Shown piece by piece: positions 6,859-18,842 of a stretch of DNA of 36,051 bases; position 1 is the stretch's first letter, and every line of letters starts with the position of its first letter. The stretch spans positions 1 through 36,051 of the forward strand of contig CAZFBD010000047.1 of NCBI GenBank assembly GCA_964517125.1. The letters are read 5' to 3'. The notes under the pieces are model-generated. The model ran no database searches and was not told where the DNA came from. It was given only the letters and a program-made list of their open reading frames with translations. The stretch comes from SHLQ01 sp964517125 (GTDB lineage Bacteria > Actinomycetota > Acidimicrobiia > Acidimicrobiales > SHLQ01). Position numbers and translations under genes: made by a program.

Positions 6859-7518
6859 GTTGTGGTCGATGAGGAGGAAGGTGCAGGCGCTCACCAGGCC
6901 GCCGAATGTCGCGAGCATGACTGCGGGGTCGTCGATGACGGCCATGGGGTCGATCGTGCGCATGAACGGCAGCGAGGCCAGCGCAATGACCCAACCGGCA
7001 CCCATGGTCAGGAACGCCAGCTGTTCGCTGTTGCGGTCCCATCTGCTCTCGAGCACCCACAGCAACATGGCGACCTGGGCCAGCAGGTAGAAGACCGATG
7101 GGTTGACCGCTCCGCCGGCGACGAAGACGAGGTTCAGCCCAATTCCAGCGGCAAGGGCAAGACGTCGCCCAAGCCCAGTGACGAGTGCCAGACCAATCAT
7201 TGCCTGCAGCATCACGACCCCGACGATCACGGCGTTCAGGTTGGGTTCCACGAACAGTTCGGCGAAGGTGTCGAACCATGGCAGGCGGGTATCGGCATGT
7301 TCGGCCAGATAGTCCTGAATGACGGCACCCGACCACCAATCGCCGTCGATCACCTTCTCGGTGGCGGCACGAAGCCAGCCAAGGCCGATGAACGTCTGAA
7401 TCAACACCACCCAAACCGGGGTGGCGCGTAGCCGTTGAAGGATGAGGGCGCCGGCACCCAACGGGGGCGCATCGAGGACCGGGGCGGGAGCTGCGGGGGC
7501 AGAACGAATCGAAGTCAT
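6820..7518 (-). CDS. DoxX-like integral membrane protein
   Basis: A 232-residue membrane protein with an Ala/Pro-rich cytoplasmic start and about five hydrophobic segments, among them VWVVLIQTFIGLGWLRAATE, AVIVGVVMLQAMIGLALVTG, LALAAGIGLNLVFVAGG, VFYLLAQVAMLLWVLES and GAGWVIALASLPF. Arrangement and residues such as GLGWLRAATEKVIDGDWW resemble DoxX/DoxD-type proteins; the exact role is unknown. ATG 7518 is chosen as the first good start. The last 12 residues are encoded by a tandem palindromic repeat unit and are unlikely to belong to the ancestral protein. The gene is divergent from a small winged-helix regulator, which may control it. Confidence 0.75.
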   Translation of the reverse strand: MTSIRSAPAAPAPVLDAPPLGAGALILQRLRATPVWVVLIQTFIGLGWLRAATEKVIDGDWWSGAVIQDYLAEHADTRLPWFDTFAELFVEPNLNAVIVGVVMLQAMIGLALVTGLGRRLALAAGIGLNLVFVAGGAVNPSVFYLLAQVAMLLWVLESRWDRNSEQLAFLTMGAGWVIALASLPFMRTIDPMAVIDDPAVMLATFGGLVSACTFLLIDHNKVTPGVASHSSP

Positions 7519-7642
7519 GGGTTGACTCTCTCCCCGAATCCGAAAGCACACCTTGGCGCATGCAAAAACGTACGTAAGAGTTCGATCGGGGCAATTCAGC
7601 CCTCATTGTTGATGGCAATGGAAACAGGGGCAATCCCATCGG

Positions 7643-7648
7643 TATCAT
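7643..7648 (+). promoter_or_regulatory. Putative -10 element (TATCAT) of the winged-helix gene
   Basis: TATCAT differs from TATAAT at one base and ends 7 nt before ATG 7656. No ribosome-binding site is present, so a leaderless mRNA is expected. Confidence 0.5.
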
Positions 7649-7655
7649 CCCGAGT

Positions 7656-7934
7656 ATGGATTCGCAGACGTGGCAGTTTCTGACCAATCACACACACGTG
7701 CTCATTGCGCTGCGGCGGAATCCTGACCTCCGGCAGCGCGAGATCGCCGGCCTCGTCGGCATCACCGAAGGTGCGGTGCAGCGAATCATCAGCGAGCTCG
7801 AAGCGGCGGGTTGCCTACGACATGAACGCGTCGGCCGACGCAACCACTACGAGATCATCGAAGACAACGATCTGCGGCATCCCATGGAGGACAACCACAA
7901 CCTCGGAGAACTCCTGGCTCTGCTGGAGGACTAG
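7656..7934 (+). CDS. Small winged helix-turn-helix transcriptional regulator
   Basis: A 92-residue single-domain DNA-binding protein of the MarR/ArsR-like winged-helix type. The helix-turn-helix is clear: LRQREIAGLVGITEGAVQRI (about 25-44) followed by ISELEAAGCLRHERVGRRNHYEI, which gives the recognition helix and wing. There is no obvious ligand or dimerisation domain apart from a short C-terminal tail. It is divergent from the DoxX-like gene with 137 bp between them, so that gene is the natural candidate target. The 3' end overlaps the end of the TetR gene on the other strand within CTAG. Confidence 0.85.
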   Translation: MDSQTWQFLTNHTHVLIALRRNPDLRQREIAGLVGITEGAVQRIISELEAAGCLRHERVGRRNHYEIIEDNDLRHPMEDNHNLGELLALLED

Positions 7935-8626
7935 CGGCCCTCGTCAGGCTCGGATTCGGTGGCGGGCCAGAGTCCCGCAAGGTCATCGAACGGTACGAGC
8001 AGACGCTGGATCAGCTCCCCGTACAGCCGGTCGGGGTCATGATCGGGGCCGATGTTGCCAGCGAGCTCGGCCATGATGAACCCGTGCATCGCCGCCAGCG
8101 TCAGCCGAACCCGAGCTCCGTAGAACGGATCGGTCCAGTCTCCGCCTGAGCGGCCGAACGACGTGATCTCGTCGATGAGTCGGTCGGAGAGGCCAACGAC
8201 GTCCGTCGGGTCCCGTGGGTCCGAACCCGACGTCAACAGCATCCGAAACTGTGCCGGATTGTCCAGACAGAACTGTCGGTAGGTGCGGGCCACCATGGTG
8301 AAGATTTCCAGAATGGTCCGCTGGCTGCGGTCGGACGACGCCGTTGCCACCGCTTCGGCGAAGATTGCGTCGACCGAGCGGACCGCCGACGTGTACATCT
8401 CATCGACCAGCGCATCGCGTGAACCGAAGTAGGTGTAGATGGCCTGCGTGGTCGTGTCGGCCTGGATGGCGATCTTTCGATTGGTCAGCCCCACCGACCC
8501 TTCGGCGGCGTAGATCGAATACGCGGCATCCAGCAGACGCTTGCGCATCTCTTCGCTTTTCTGCTGCCGCCCAGAAGGTGCAAGGTCGCCCATGTTCAAG
8601 CCAATGTCTCGGCCCGCCGATTTCAT
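7931..8626 (-). CDS. TetR/AcrR-family transcriptional regulator
   Basis: About 231 residues. The N-terminal HTH is typical: RKRLLDAAYSIYAAEGSVGL, then TNRKIAIQADTTTQAIYTYF and GSRDALVDEMY. It is followed by a helical ligand-binding domain of the TetR_C type with FRMLLTSGSDPRDP. The start is uncertain. ATG 8626 lies 6 nt after a GATATA hexamer and is preferred; ATG 8593 also gives a complete TetR domain, and the frame is open further upstream. A 7-bp inverted repeat covers the putative -10 region, consistent with autorepression. Upstream on the same strand lies a methyltransferase gene about 110 bp away. Confidence 0.88.
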   Translation of the reverse strand: MKSAGRDIGLNMGDLAPSGRQQKSEEMRKRLLDAAYSIYAAEGSVGLTNRKIAIQADTTTQAIYTYFGSRDALVDEMYTSAVRSVDAIFAEAVATASSDRSQRTILEIFTMVARTYRQFCLDNPAQFRMLLTSGSDPRDPTDVVGLSDRLIDEITSFGRSGGDWTDPFYGARVRLTLAAMHGFIMAELAGNIGPDHDPDRLYGELIQRLLVPFDDLAGLWPATESEPDEGR

Positions 8627-8632
8627 CCACTC

Positions 8633-8654
8633 TATATCATTTCGGTTTGATATA
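8633..8654. promoter_or_regulatory. Operator-like inverted repeat over the TetR promoter
   Basis: TATATCA (8633-8639) and TGATATA (8648-8654) form a perfect 7-bp inverted repeat with an 8-nt spacer, an AT-rich island in GC-rich DNA. On the minus strand the proximal arm contains GATATA, 6 nt upstream of ATG 8626, so the palindrome would cover the -10 box. The geometry fits a TetR dimer acting on its own promoter. Confidence 0.55.
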
Positions 8655-8737
8655 CTTTCTTCCATCGCCGCCGACTTGGGGTGTCCCGTACCGAAAGGGC
8701 CGGGGCGCCCCATTTCTGGTTTTGGTTGGGCAACCGT

Positions 8738-9523
8738 TCAGCTGCGCACGCGACCAACCCACACCGACCACGACAGGATGCTCCGATCTCGCATCTGGTC
8801 TTCGCTCCAATCCCCGTGGACCGCAAGAAACTCCTCGGCCTTCGGACCCGGATGCCCTGCCGCCCATGCATGCACGGCTGTGCTGGTCTCCTCCATGTAT
8901 CGGTCCCACGAGCGCTCCGACGTGGCCACTCGGCCGATCAGATCGATGTTGTGCGCGTCGAGCATCGACTCGATCTCCGCACTTCCCGGGACCGGGCCGT
9001 GCGCTCCCGCCAAGTCCGCGGCGGTGACGTCGTCGCGCCGATGCATGTCGCCGATCGCAATCCTGCCGCCAGCCCGGGTACGGGCGGCCACTTCGCGAAT
9101 CGTTCCGGGCAATCCGTGCCAGATCCACGAGGCTCCCAGGCACGCCACGATGTCGTGCGAGTCCTTCGGCACGTTCCGCGCCTCCCCGACGAGCCACTCC
9201 AGCTTGGCGAGCTCGCGGTCGGCGGCCCGACGATGTGCAGCAGCGATCATCCATGGCGAGAGGTCCACACCCAGACCCGACACCTCGGCCAGTGCCGCCA
9301 TACGCATCAGCAGCTCACCCGTACCGCAGCCAAGGTCCAGGACGCGATCCCCGACCTTCGGACCGAGGAGATCGGCCACGGCGTCGACATCGTCCGACGA
9401 CATGGGACTCGCGATCGTCAAGCCATGGTGCAACGCCTCGAAGACCTCGAACCGATTCCACAAGTCGTGGAGATCCAGATCGGCCTGAACCTGCACGGCT
9501 GAGGGGAGGCGTCGGTCGGTCAT
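8738..9523 (-). CDS. Class I SAM-dependent methyltransferase
   Basis: A 261-residue Rossmann methyltransferase. Motif I is LDLGCGTGELLMRMAAL and the motif II acidic turn is LGVDLSPWMI; RAGGRIAIGDMHRRDD corresponds to motifs V-VI. ATG 9523 is taken as start because the upstream extension of the frame is Arg-rich and non-conserved. The acceptor, small molecule or otherwise, is unknown. It is divergent from the oxoprolinase gene across 88 bp and on the same strand as, but separated from, the TetR gene. Confidence 0.85.
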   Translation of the reverse strand: MTDRRLPSAVQVQADLDLHDLWNRFEVFEALHHGLTIASPMSSDDVDAVADLLGPKVGDRVLDLGCGTGELLMRMAALAEVSGLGVDLSPWMIAAAHRRAADRELAKLEWLVGEARNVPKDSHDIVACLGASWIWHGLPGTIREVAARTRAGGRIAIGDMHRRDDVTAADLAGAHGPVPGSAEIESMLDAHNIDLIGRVATSERSWDRYMEETSTAVHAWAAGHPGPKAEEFLAVHGDWSEDQMRDRSILSWSVWVGRVRS

Positions 9524-9611
9524 CCCATCAGCCTCGCATGTCCAGCTCCTCGCTCCGGGACTCCAGCGTTGCGAACGAGACGCACGACGGCAACCATGCA
9601 ACACTTCGGCC

Positions 9612-13199
<3,588 letters not shown>

Positions 13200-13200
13200 A

Positions 13201-14478
13201 TCAGCAGGAGGCTGCGAGCAGGGTGAGGTCGTAGGGCGACGCCTTCGGAGAGACACCAAACTGTGCGTTCACCACCACCAGATGTCCGTCGAGGGCAGCT
13301 GCCGTGGACGCACCCGACAGCTCGCCTCCGCCCACGCGGCCCAGACTCGTACCCGACGACCAATCGGCCGACAGGTCGGTGATCCACACACCTTCGGTTC
13401 CGGTGATGGACGAGATCTCCACACCATGAAGGCGGCTACCGCAGAGCACGAGGCCGTCTCGGCCCGCCGTGGTTGCTCCGCTGATGGCGACCAGATTCAC
13501 GGCTCCAGATGACCGATCGAAGCGAAGCAGTTCGCCGCGTTCCATGTAGGCAACGAGCACGTGTGTGCCGTTGGCGACCACGCCGTTCCCGTGCTGGGAG
13601 CGGTTGGTGTCGATCTGTCCGGCGTAGTCGACCCACAGTTCGGCGGTCGAGCCTCCCGGAGCGATTCGGTACAGGCGGGGCGCGCCGGTGTCGGTCACGT
13701 AGGCCGTTCCGTCGGGGGCGACGGTGACATCGTTGATGAGCGATCCGGCAGCGACCGGAACCGCGATCGACGTCTGCAGCGCTCCGCTCGAAAGATTGAG
13801 CACGTCGACCCGACCGTCGACACCAGAAACCACGTAGAGCCGACCCCGTGAGGCATCGACCGCCATACCGAATGCGGTCGCCCGGCCAGCTGCCTGTCCC
13901 GAGTTGAAGAGTGTCCACGGACCGGTGGGCGTTCCCACCCACACGTTGCCGTTGTTCAACTCGCCAACAAAGATCCGGCCCGTTCCCTCGTCGGTGGCGA
14001 TGCCCTCGGTGGACGAGACCTCTGCCGGGAGATCGATTCGGTCGGGCCACTGAAGCGTGGTCGTCGGCGCTGCCGTGGTCGTCGTGGTCGTGGTCGACGT
14101 TGTCTGGTTGGCCGTTGTCGTCGGCGCGCTCGTCGTTGACTCGGTTGCCGTCGACACGGTCGTGGTCGATGTCGTCGAGCCGTCCGGCTCACCATCCTCA
14201 GCGGTTGCGACGGTGGTTGTGGTCGCGTCATCCGTTGTGGATGTGGTTCCGTCATCGCCCGCGGTGGGCTCGGGCGAGGTTGGGTCGGAGGTTGCTGGCG
14301 TTTCCGCCGTCTCCTGCTCGAGCTCGGACACATCGCCATCGGGCGACTCCACCGACCGGGACTGGCCAGTGTCGGCGGTGGCCTCGGTCCCATCGGAGAC
14401 GAGAGGAGCAGCTGCGGAACCGCACGCGGTCAACACGAGCACGAACAGCCACGGACCGACGTTGCGTGAGAAGGCCAT
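13201..14478 (-). CDS. Secreted lipoprotein with Thr-rich linker and beta-propeller (SGL/NHL-like) domain
   Basis: A 425-residue exported protein. The signal peptide ends in a lipobox (LVLTACGS, lipidated C19). A long acidic and Ser/Thr-rich linker (about 25-145) has runs of Thr encoded mostly by ACC/ACG. From about 150 onward, repeated blades such as STEGIATDEGTGRIFVGELN, FGMAVDASRGRLYVVSGVDG and INDVTVAPDGTAYVTDTGAP indicate a six-bladed SMP-30/NHL-like propeller. It probably sits on the outer face of the membrane; no enzymatic residues are assigned. ATG 14478 is preferred to the TTG at 14484. A TAGTGT hexamer ends 8 nt upstream. The gene is divergent from the diguanylate cyclase. Confidence 0.85.
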   Translation of the reverse strand: MAFSRNVGPWLFVLVLTACGSAAAPLVSDGTEATADTGQSRSVESPDGDVSELEQETAETPATSDPTSPEPTAGDDGTTSTTDDATTTTVATAEDGEPDGSTTSTTTVSTATESTTSAPTTTANQTTSTTTTTTTAAPTTTLQWPDRIDLPAEVSSTEGIATDEGTGRIFVGELNNGNVWVGTPTGPWTLFNSGQAAGRATAFGMAVDASRGRLYVVSGVDGRVDVLNLSSGALQTSIAVPVAAGSLINDVTVAPDGTAYVTDTGAPRLYRIAPGGSTAELWVDYAGQIDTNRSQHGNGVVANGTHVLVAYMERGELLRFDRSSGAVNLVAISGATTAGRDGLVLCGSRLHGVEISSITGTEGVWITDLSADWSSGTSLGRVGGGELSGASTAAALDGHLVVVNAQFGVSPKASPYDLTLLAASC

Positions 14479-14486
14479 GTACAATC

Positions 14487-14492
14487 ACACTA
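14487..14492 (-). promoter_or_regulatory. Putative -10 element (TAGTGT) of the lipoprotein gene
   Basis: TAGTGT on the minus strand fits TANNNT and ends 8 nt before ATG 14478. No ribosome-binding site is visible. This would give a leaderless or 1-2-nt-leader transcript. Confidence 0.35.
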
Positions 14493-14565
14493 CTCGGGGT
14501 GGTCGGGTTCCCCGGTTCAGCGCAGGGCGGCACCGCCAACAGGTAGAAGGACAAGGACGGGTTTC

Positions 14566-15567
14566 GTGGGTGCGGTCGAAGAACTGATGGATGCTGCACG
14601 GGCGCTCGCTGGAGGGCCCGATCCAACCCCGGTACTCGACCAAATCGACGCCGCGCTCGCGGCGGACCCCACCAACGAGGTTGCCGGCGGGCTCCATCTT
14701 GCCCGGGCCATCGCGCTGCAGGCCGTGGCAGATCCCACCGATGGTGCACACGCTGCCCGTGAGGCGGTCCGATACCTGCGCTCCACAGACGATCGGGAAA
14801 CACACTCCTACGCAGCCGCCGCCGGGGCGGTCATGTTCCACCGTGCAGGCGACGTGGAACGATGCGTCGAACTCGTGGTCGACGCGACCGTGCAGCTCAC
14901 CCGGGCCGAGCCGGCACACCCGCACACCCTGTCCGCCACGAACTGCCTCGCCCAGGCCTTCGCCGCCAGAAGCTGGCAGTCGAACCAGGACGCACCACTG
15001 GCTGCTCAGGCCACGCAGCGGGCCGAGCTCGAACTCGCACGAAACCAACTCCTGGGCGAGGCGGACCACCTTGCGCGTGAGGCCGCGGTCGATCCCGTTA
15101 CCGGCGTGGGCACACGACGCTGGCTCGAACTGCAGCTGGACGAACTGTCACGAGAGAGCTCGTCAGTGGCGGCGATGATGCTCGACCTCGATCACTTCAA
15201 GAACATCAACGACCAACACGGTCACCACCTCGGCGACAGCGTCCTCGCCACCGCAGGAGAGCTGCTCTCGTCGTCCGTCCGACGATCCGACGTCGTCGCC
15301 CGCTACGGCGGCGACGAGTTCGTCCTCCTTCTGGCTGGGGCGGAAGAACCAAAAGCCATCGAACTCGCAGAGCGAATCCAGGGCCGCTTTCGATCATTCG
15401 AATGGGCCGACCTCGCCGACGGCTTGTCGGTCACCCCCAGCATCGGCATCGCTCACGGACAGGCGTCAGCGCTCCGCGACCTGCTCCGGCTGGCGGACAA
15501 CGCGCTGTACGAAGCCAAGACAAACGGTCGGGATCAGGCACGGGTCGCTTCCACCCAACCGTCGTGA
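14566..15567 (+). CDS. Diguanylate cyclase (GGDEF) with N-terminal helical/TPR-like domain
   Basis: A 333-residue cytoplasmic protein. The first 150 residues are Ala-rich helices resembling TPR repeats, followed by a helical linker (about 150-172). The GGDEF domain begins at DPVTGVGTRRWLE (176-188), has MLDLDHFKNINDQHGH (205-220) and an intact RYGGDEF (GGDEF 248-252), so it should synthesise cyclic di-GMP. An inhibitory I-site RxxD (R239-D242) lies five residues before GGDEF, the canonical distance, implying product feedback. The GTG start at 14566 is preceded by a purine-rich AAGGACAAGGACGG. No transmembrane segment is seen, so the sensing input would be cytoplasmic. Confidence 0.92.
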   Translation: MGAVEELMDAARALAGGPDPTPVLDQIDAALAADPTNEVAGGLHLARAIALQAVADPTDGAHAAREAVRYLRSTDDRETHSYAAAAGAVMFHRAGDVERCVELVVDATVQLTRAEPAHPHTLSATNCLAQAFAARSWQSNQDAPLAAQATQRAELELARNQLLGEADHLAREAAVDPVTGVGTRRWLELQLDELSRESSSVAAMMLDLDHFKNINDQHGHHLGDSVLATAGELLSSSVRRSDVVARYGGDEFVLLLAGAEEPKAIELAERIQGRFRSFEWADLADGLSVTPSIGIAHGQASALRDLLRLADNALYEAKTNGRDQARVASTQPS

Positions 15568-15607
15568 CCCTCGGGTCGATCGCTTCGCCCAGCATCGCTA
15601 CGTGAGA

Positions 15608-15613
15608 TACGTT
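15608..15613 (+). promoter_or_regulatory. Putative -10 element (TACGTT) of the methyltransferase-DUF1905 operon
   Basis: TACGTT fits TANNNT and ends 7 nt before ATG 15621, supporting that start and a leaderless mRNA. Confidence 0.4.
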
Positions 15614-15620
15614 GCCGAAC

Positions 15621-16280
15621 ATGGGGGAAGAACTCGATGACATGACCGAGTCCATGCACGGAGCCATGAGTCTCGATGGCGACCCGAGCAAACTCCGCGC
15701 CTTCTACGACGGCTGGGCCGCCGACTACGACGAGGACGTTGGTCAGAACTACGGAATGCCGGGCATGGTGGCGGCCACGCTCGGAGCGACTGCCGAAGCG
15801 GCAGGATGGACCACCGAATACACCGCCAGTGCGGTGCTCGATGCCGGCTGTGGAACCGGTGCGGTTGGCCAAGCACTGCATGACGCAGGCTGGACGAACC
15901 TGAGCGGTATCGACCTGTCTCCCGAAATGGCGGCGCTCGCCGACGCACGGGGGATCTATCGCTCGGTCGAGGGAGGCGTGGATCTGACCGTGCCCGTCGC
16001 CGAACATCTGGACGGCGCAGCAGACGCCGTGACGCTCGGCGGTGTCTTCACCGTTGGCCATGTCCCACCGACGGCAATCGCAACGATGGCAACCCTCGTC
16101 CGCGACGGCGGCCTACTCGTGGTGAGCACCCGCGACGCGTATCAGAACGAAACCGACTGGCACCAGGTCATCGGCGGGCTGACCACCGACGGCCTCCTCG
16201 AGCCGCTCATCCATACGGCCAATGGCCCGTACACGATGGACTCCACCGGCGACTATTGGGGTTGGCGGGTCCATCGCTGA
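15621..16280 (+). CDS. Class I SAM-dependent methyltransferase
   Basis: A 219-residue methyltransferase. A pre-motif helix LRAFYDGWAADYDEDVGQNY typical of small-molecule methyltransferases is followed by motif I VLDAGCGTGAVGQALHDAG and the acidic loop LSGIDLSPEM. LVRDGGLLVVSTRD is the motif V-VI region, and WGWRVHR closes the protein. The substrate is unknown. The start is ambiguous: ATG 15621 follows a TANNNT box at leaderless distance, while ATG 15642 has GGGGGAAG about 11 nt upstream. The stop overlaps the start of the DUF1905 gene by one base (TGATG). Confidence 0.85.
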   Translation: MGEELDDMTESMHGAMSLDGDPSKLRAFYDGWAADYDEDVGQNYGMPGMVAATLGATAEAAGWTTEYTASAVLDAGCGTGAVGQALHDAGWTNLSGIDLSPEMAALADARGIYRSVEGGVDLTVPVAEHLDGAADAVTLGGVFTVGHVPPTAIATMATLVRDGGLLVVSTRDAYQNETDWHQVIGGLTTDGLLEPLIHTANGPYTMDSTGDYWGWRVHR

Positions 16281-16582
16281 TGGACCCAACGTTCACCTTC
16301 GAGTCCGAGCTCGTCCCGTGGAACGCCGACAAGTCCACGTGGGTGTTTGCGCAGCTGCCGATCGACGACGCCGAGGAGATCCGGGACATCGCTCCCGATC
16401 GCAAGGGCTTCGGTTCCCTCAAGGTGCGCTGCCGCATCGGCGAAGTGGAGTGGAGCACCTCGATCTTCCCCGACAGCACGTCCGGTTCGTTCGTGCTTCC
16501 GGTCAAGAAGCAGGTCCGCAAGGACGTGGGTGTCGACATCGGTGATGTGGTGCAGATTGAACTCGACGTACTGATCACCTGA
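16280..16582 (+). CDS. DUF1905-domain protein
   Basis: A 100-residue protein consisting almost entirely of a DUF1905 domain: ESELVPWNADKSTWVFAQLP at the start, KVRCRIGEVEWSTSIFP in the middle and the DIGDVVQIELDV end. This is a small beta-barrel family of unknown biochemical function that also occurs fused to YdeI/OmpD-associated domains. It is translationally coupled to the upstream methyltransferase (TGATG overlap), so the two products may act together. It is convergent with the secreted glycoside hydrolase gene 33 bp away. Confidence 0.8.
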   Translation: MDPTFTFESELVPWNADKSTWVFAQLPIDDAEEIRDIAPDRKGFGSLKVRCRIGEVEWSTSIFPDSTSGSFVLPVKKQVRKDVGVDIGDVVQIELDVLIT

Positions 16583-16615
16583 ACCCCTGCCACCGTTCGC
16601 AGCGTGAAGCAGCGG

Positions 16616-18724
16616 TCAGCGGTAGTCGACCAGGTCGACGAGTACTCCTTCGGGAGTCCGGAGTTCCACCCGGTGGCCATCGTCGTCCAAGGCGACGCCC
16701 GGCTCCCATTCGATCGCTGGTACACCGGGGTGGTCTTCCTGCAGGGCCTGAAGATCGCTGGTCAGTACCAGGAAACCGCCCGGCTCGATCATGGTGCCAG
16801 ACGCAAGGATCTGGAACCCCACGAGTTCAAAGCCGCTCAGATCGACGGTCTCGGATCCATTGTTGAGCAGCTCGATGAACTCGGCGCCGCCGTCCAGCGG
16901 GTTGTAGTGGATCTCGTTCACCACGACATCCGGGGGCACCACGAACGCCGCATGCAACACGACGATGCCGGTGCCCGGAACCGTGGTGGACACGGCACCG
17001 TTCTCCAGCGTGACCAGTTCGTCGACGGCGCGTGTGGGGTTGGGATCATTGGGCGACTGCCCCGAGAAGACGGTGCGCTCGGCGACCGAGGTGATGGCGG
17101 CATCGACAAGCGTCACGTTCACGTCCTGCTCTGCCGTGCCCTTGTTCAACAGATGCACCGAGAGCACACCGGTCGTCGGATCGATCGAAGCCCAGATGCG
17201 CATGTTTCCCTGCGCCTCAGGAGCTGTCAGGAGACGTGACGTGTGCATGGTCTCCGCAAACAGCCGTGTCGCCATGCCGTTCGGTGTGCGCTCGTTCAGG
17301 TCATCGTTGAAGAAGACGTTGGCATCGTCGCCAACGAAGTCCTCACCGGACCACGGGGTGTGTGTTGTCCAGATGAGCGAGGCCGTCACGTTCGCGGCCT
17401 CGTGCTGGCGGGCCAGCAGCTCGAACAGTGCGAGCGCCTTGGTCGTGGTGATCGTGTCGCCGTCGGTCCAGCCCGAGCCATGGCTGTTGGTTTCGGTCAC
17501 GAGGATCGGAACATCGGGGAACGCCGAGAGTTCCACCAGCCGCTGCATGTTGGTGACGTTGGGTACCGGGTCGCCGGTGAATCTGCGCCAGTCGTCGTGG
17601 TCCTCGTACTGGACGTACTGGTGAACGCCCGCGAAATCGAACTGGCCATCGATCGCCGTCATGACCTCGTCGCTGTACGGCGAGAGACCAATGAGGCCCG
17701 GACCCACCGAAATCGACGGATCGATCGCGCGCATGGCCGCAACGAAGTCCAGATACAGGGCGCTGTATTCGGACGATGTCAGCACCGAATCGGACGGATG
17801 GTCAGCTTCGTTCCCGATCTGCCAGAAGTCGACCTGGAGCGCATTGTCGACGGCATACCGCACCCACTCGACGGCGGTGTCCCGTAGTTCCTCGTAGGTC
17901 GGACCGTCCTCGTATCGGTGCGCGGCTGCGTTGATCACGACGACCGATTGTGTCCCGGTCTGCGCCGTGACGTCGGCGAACTCATCGAAGTCCATCGCAT
18001 CGATGAACGAGCCATCGTCGGCGACCGCCCACGACCAGTCCCGATTGCCTGGAGTCAGCAGGCCGGGGGTCTCGTGCTGTGAAGCGATGCGCGGTTGAAG
18101 ATCAGCATCCCACGGAGGCGTGTTCCACAAGTAGTTGTCCGAGAGGTGGCCGAAGGGAAAGCGAAGAATTCCAGCCCCGAGTTCGTTGATCGCTTCGACG
18201 TTCGTCTGGGTGCGAGGCCGGTGCAGGTCAGAGTCCAGAAGCCAGTTCAGCCCCACCCCAACCCCGACGACCTCATCGGGGCGATCCATGAATTGGGTCG
18301 GATCGATCGCCACATCGATCGCTTCGGCTGCGTGCTCGACATCGGCGCACACGGCGTCCGTGGACAACGTGCCATCGGCAGCTTTCGCCCGAACGCGGAA
18401 GACATACGTGTCGAGCTCACCAAGTTCGGTGGCGAGGTGTTCGTTCGTGGGAGCCAACGGCGCGCCATCCCAGAAGAACTCGTCGCCATTGCGTGACTTC
18501 TCCACCACGTACTTGTCGACGTTCACGCCATCGTGTGACCACGTCACCGTCGCAGTCGGTGCAAACGGAAGTCGATCAGCAGAACAGTTCACCGGTGCCG
18601 CAGGTGCGTCACCGTCATCGGCTCCTGCCGGGGAGAACGCCACCATCAGTTGCAGGCAGACCGCGAGGAGCAGGCAACCGCCAACGGTGCGGCCGACGCC
18701 GACACGTTCAGGTTTCGGCGCCAT
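16616..18724 (-). CDS. Secreted clan GH-A-type glycoside hydrolase with C-terminal lamin-tail domain
   Basis: A 702-residue exported protein. The signal peptide has a hydrophobic core CLLLAVCLQLMVAFSPAGA (17-35). A fibronectin-III-like region (about 44-130) precedes a TIM-barrel domain (about 140-500) with acid/base WQIGNEAD (N305-E306), a conserved His in GVHQYVQ (H368) and probable nucleophile E411 in ILVTETNSHG. This resembles GH39/GH51/GH79-type enzymes, but exact family and sugar are not determinable. A beta-sandwich region follows, then a lamin-tail domain (about 598-702) with VVVNEIHYNPLDGGAEFIEL. ATG 18724 is supported by AAGGGG four bases upstream. A TTGACA-like -35 lies at 18799-18804, without a clear -10. 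The enzyme probably acts on an external polysaccharide. Confidence 0.8.
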   Translation of the reverse strand: MAPKPERVGVGRTVGGCLLLAVCLQLMVAFSPAGADDGDAPAAPVNCSADRLPFAPTATVTWSHDGVNVDKYVVEKSRNGDEFFWDGAPLAPTNEHLATELGELDTYVFRVRAKAADGTLSTDAVCADVEHAAEAIDVAIDPTQFMDRPDEVVGVGVGLNWLLDSDLHRPRTQTNVEAINELGAGILRFPFGHLSDNYLWNTPPWDADLQPRIASQHETPGLLTPGNRDWSWAVADDGSFIDAMDFDEFADVTAQTGTQSVVVINAAAHRYEDGPTYEELRDTAVEWVRYAVDNALQVDFWQIGNEADHPSDSVLTSSEYSALYLDFVAAMRAIDPSISVGPGLIGLSPYSDEVMTAIDGQFDFAGVHQYVQYEDHDDWRRFTGDPVPNVTNMQRLVELSAFPDVPILVTETNSHGSGWTDGDTITTTKALALFELLARQHEAANVTASLIWTTHTPWSGEDFVGDDANVFFNDDLNERTPNGMATRLFAETMHTSRLLTAPEAQGNMRIWASIDPTTGVLSVHLLNKGTAEQDVNVTLVDAAITSVAERTVFSGQSPNDPNPTRAVDELVTLENGAVSTTVPGTGIVVLHAAFVVPPDVVVNEIHYNPLDGGAEFIELLNNGSETVDLSGFELVGFQILASGTMIEPGGFLVLTSDLQALQEDHPGVPAIEWEPGVALDDDGHRVELRTPEGVLVDLVDYR

Positions 18725-18842
18725 CGCGCCCCTTTCCACCAACCGATTCGCCGCCGTCAATCCCGTCGTCGTCACCTGCGAGTGATCCGACCCGAAGCTG
18801 TCAACCTAGTCCGGAACGGTGAACGGCTGGTAGTGCTCGGGG

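Noticed and set aside
7568..7575. ACGTACGT palindrome between the DoxX-like and winged-helix genes
   Set aside because: Short, no larger symmetry found around it; may be chance, though it lies in a divergent promoter region.
14050..14300. Thr-codon-rich repetitive DNA as a possible mobile or CRISPR-like repeat
   Set aside because: It is irregular and in frame with the Thr-rich linker of the lipoprotein, so it is explained by coding for a low-complexity linker.
18799..18804. TTGACA as the -35 of the glycoside hydrolase gene
   Set aside because: No -10 element at 16-19 nt; kept only as a remark in the gene entry.
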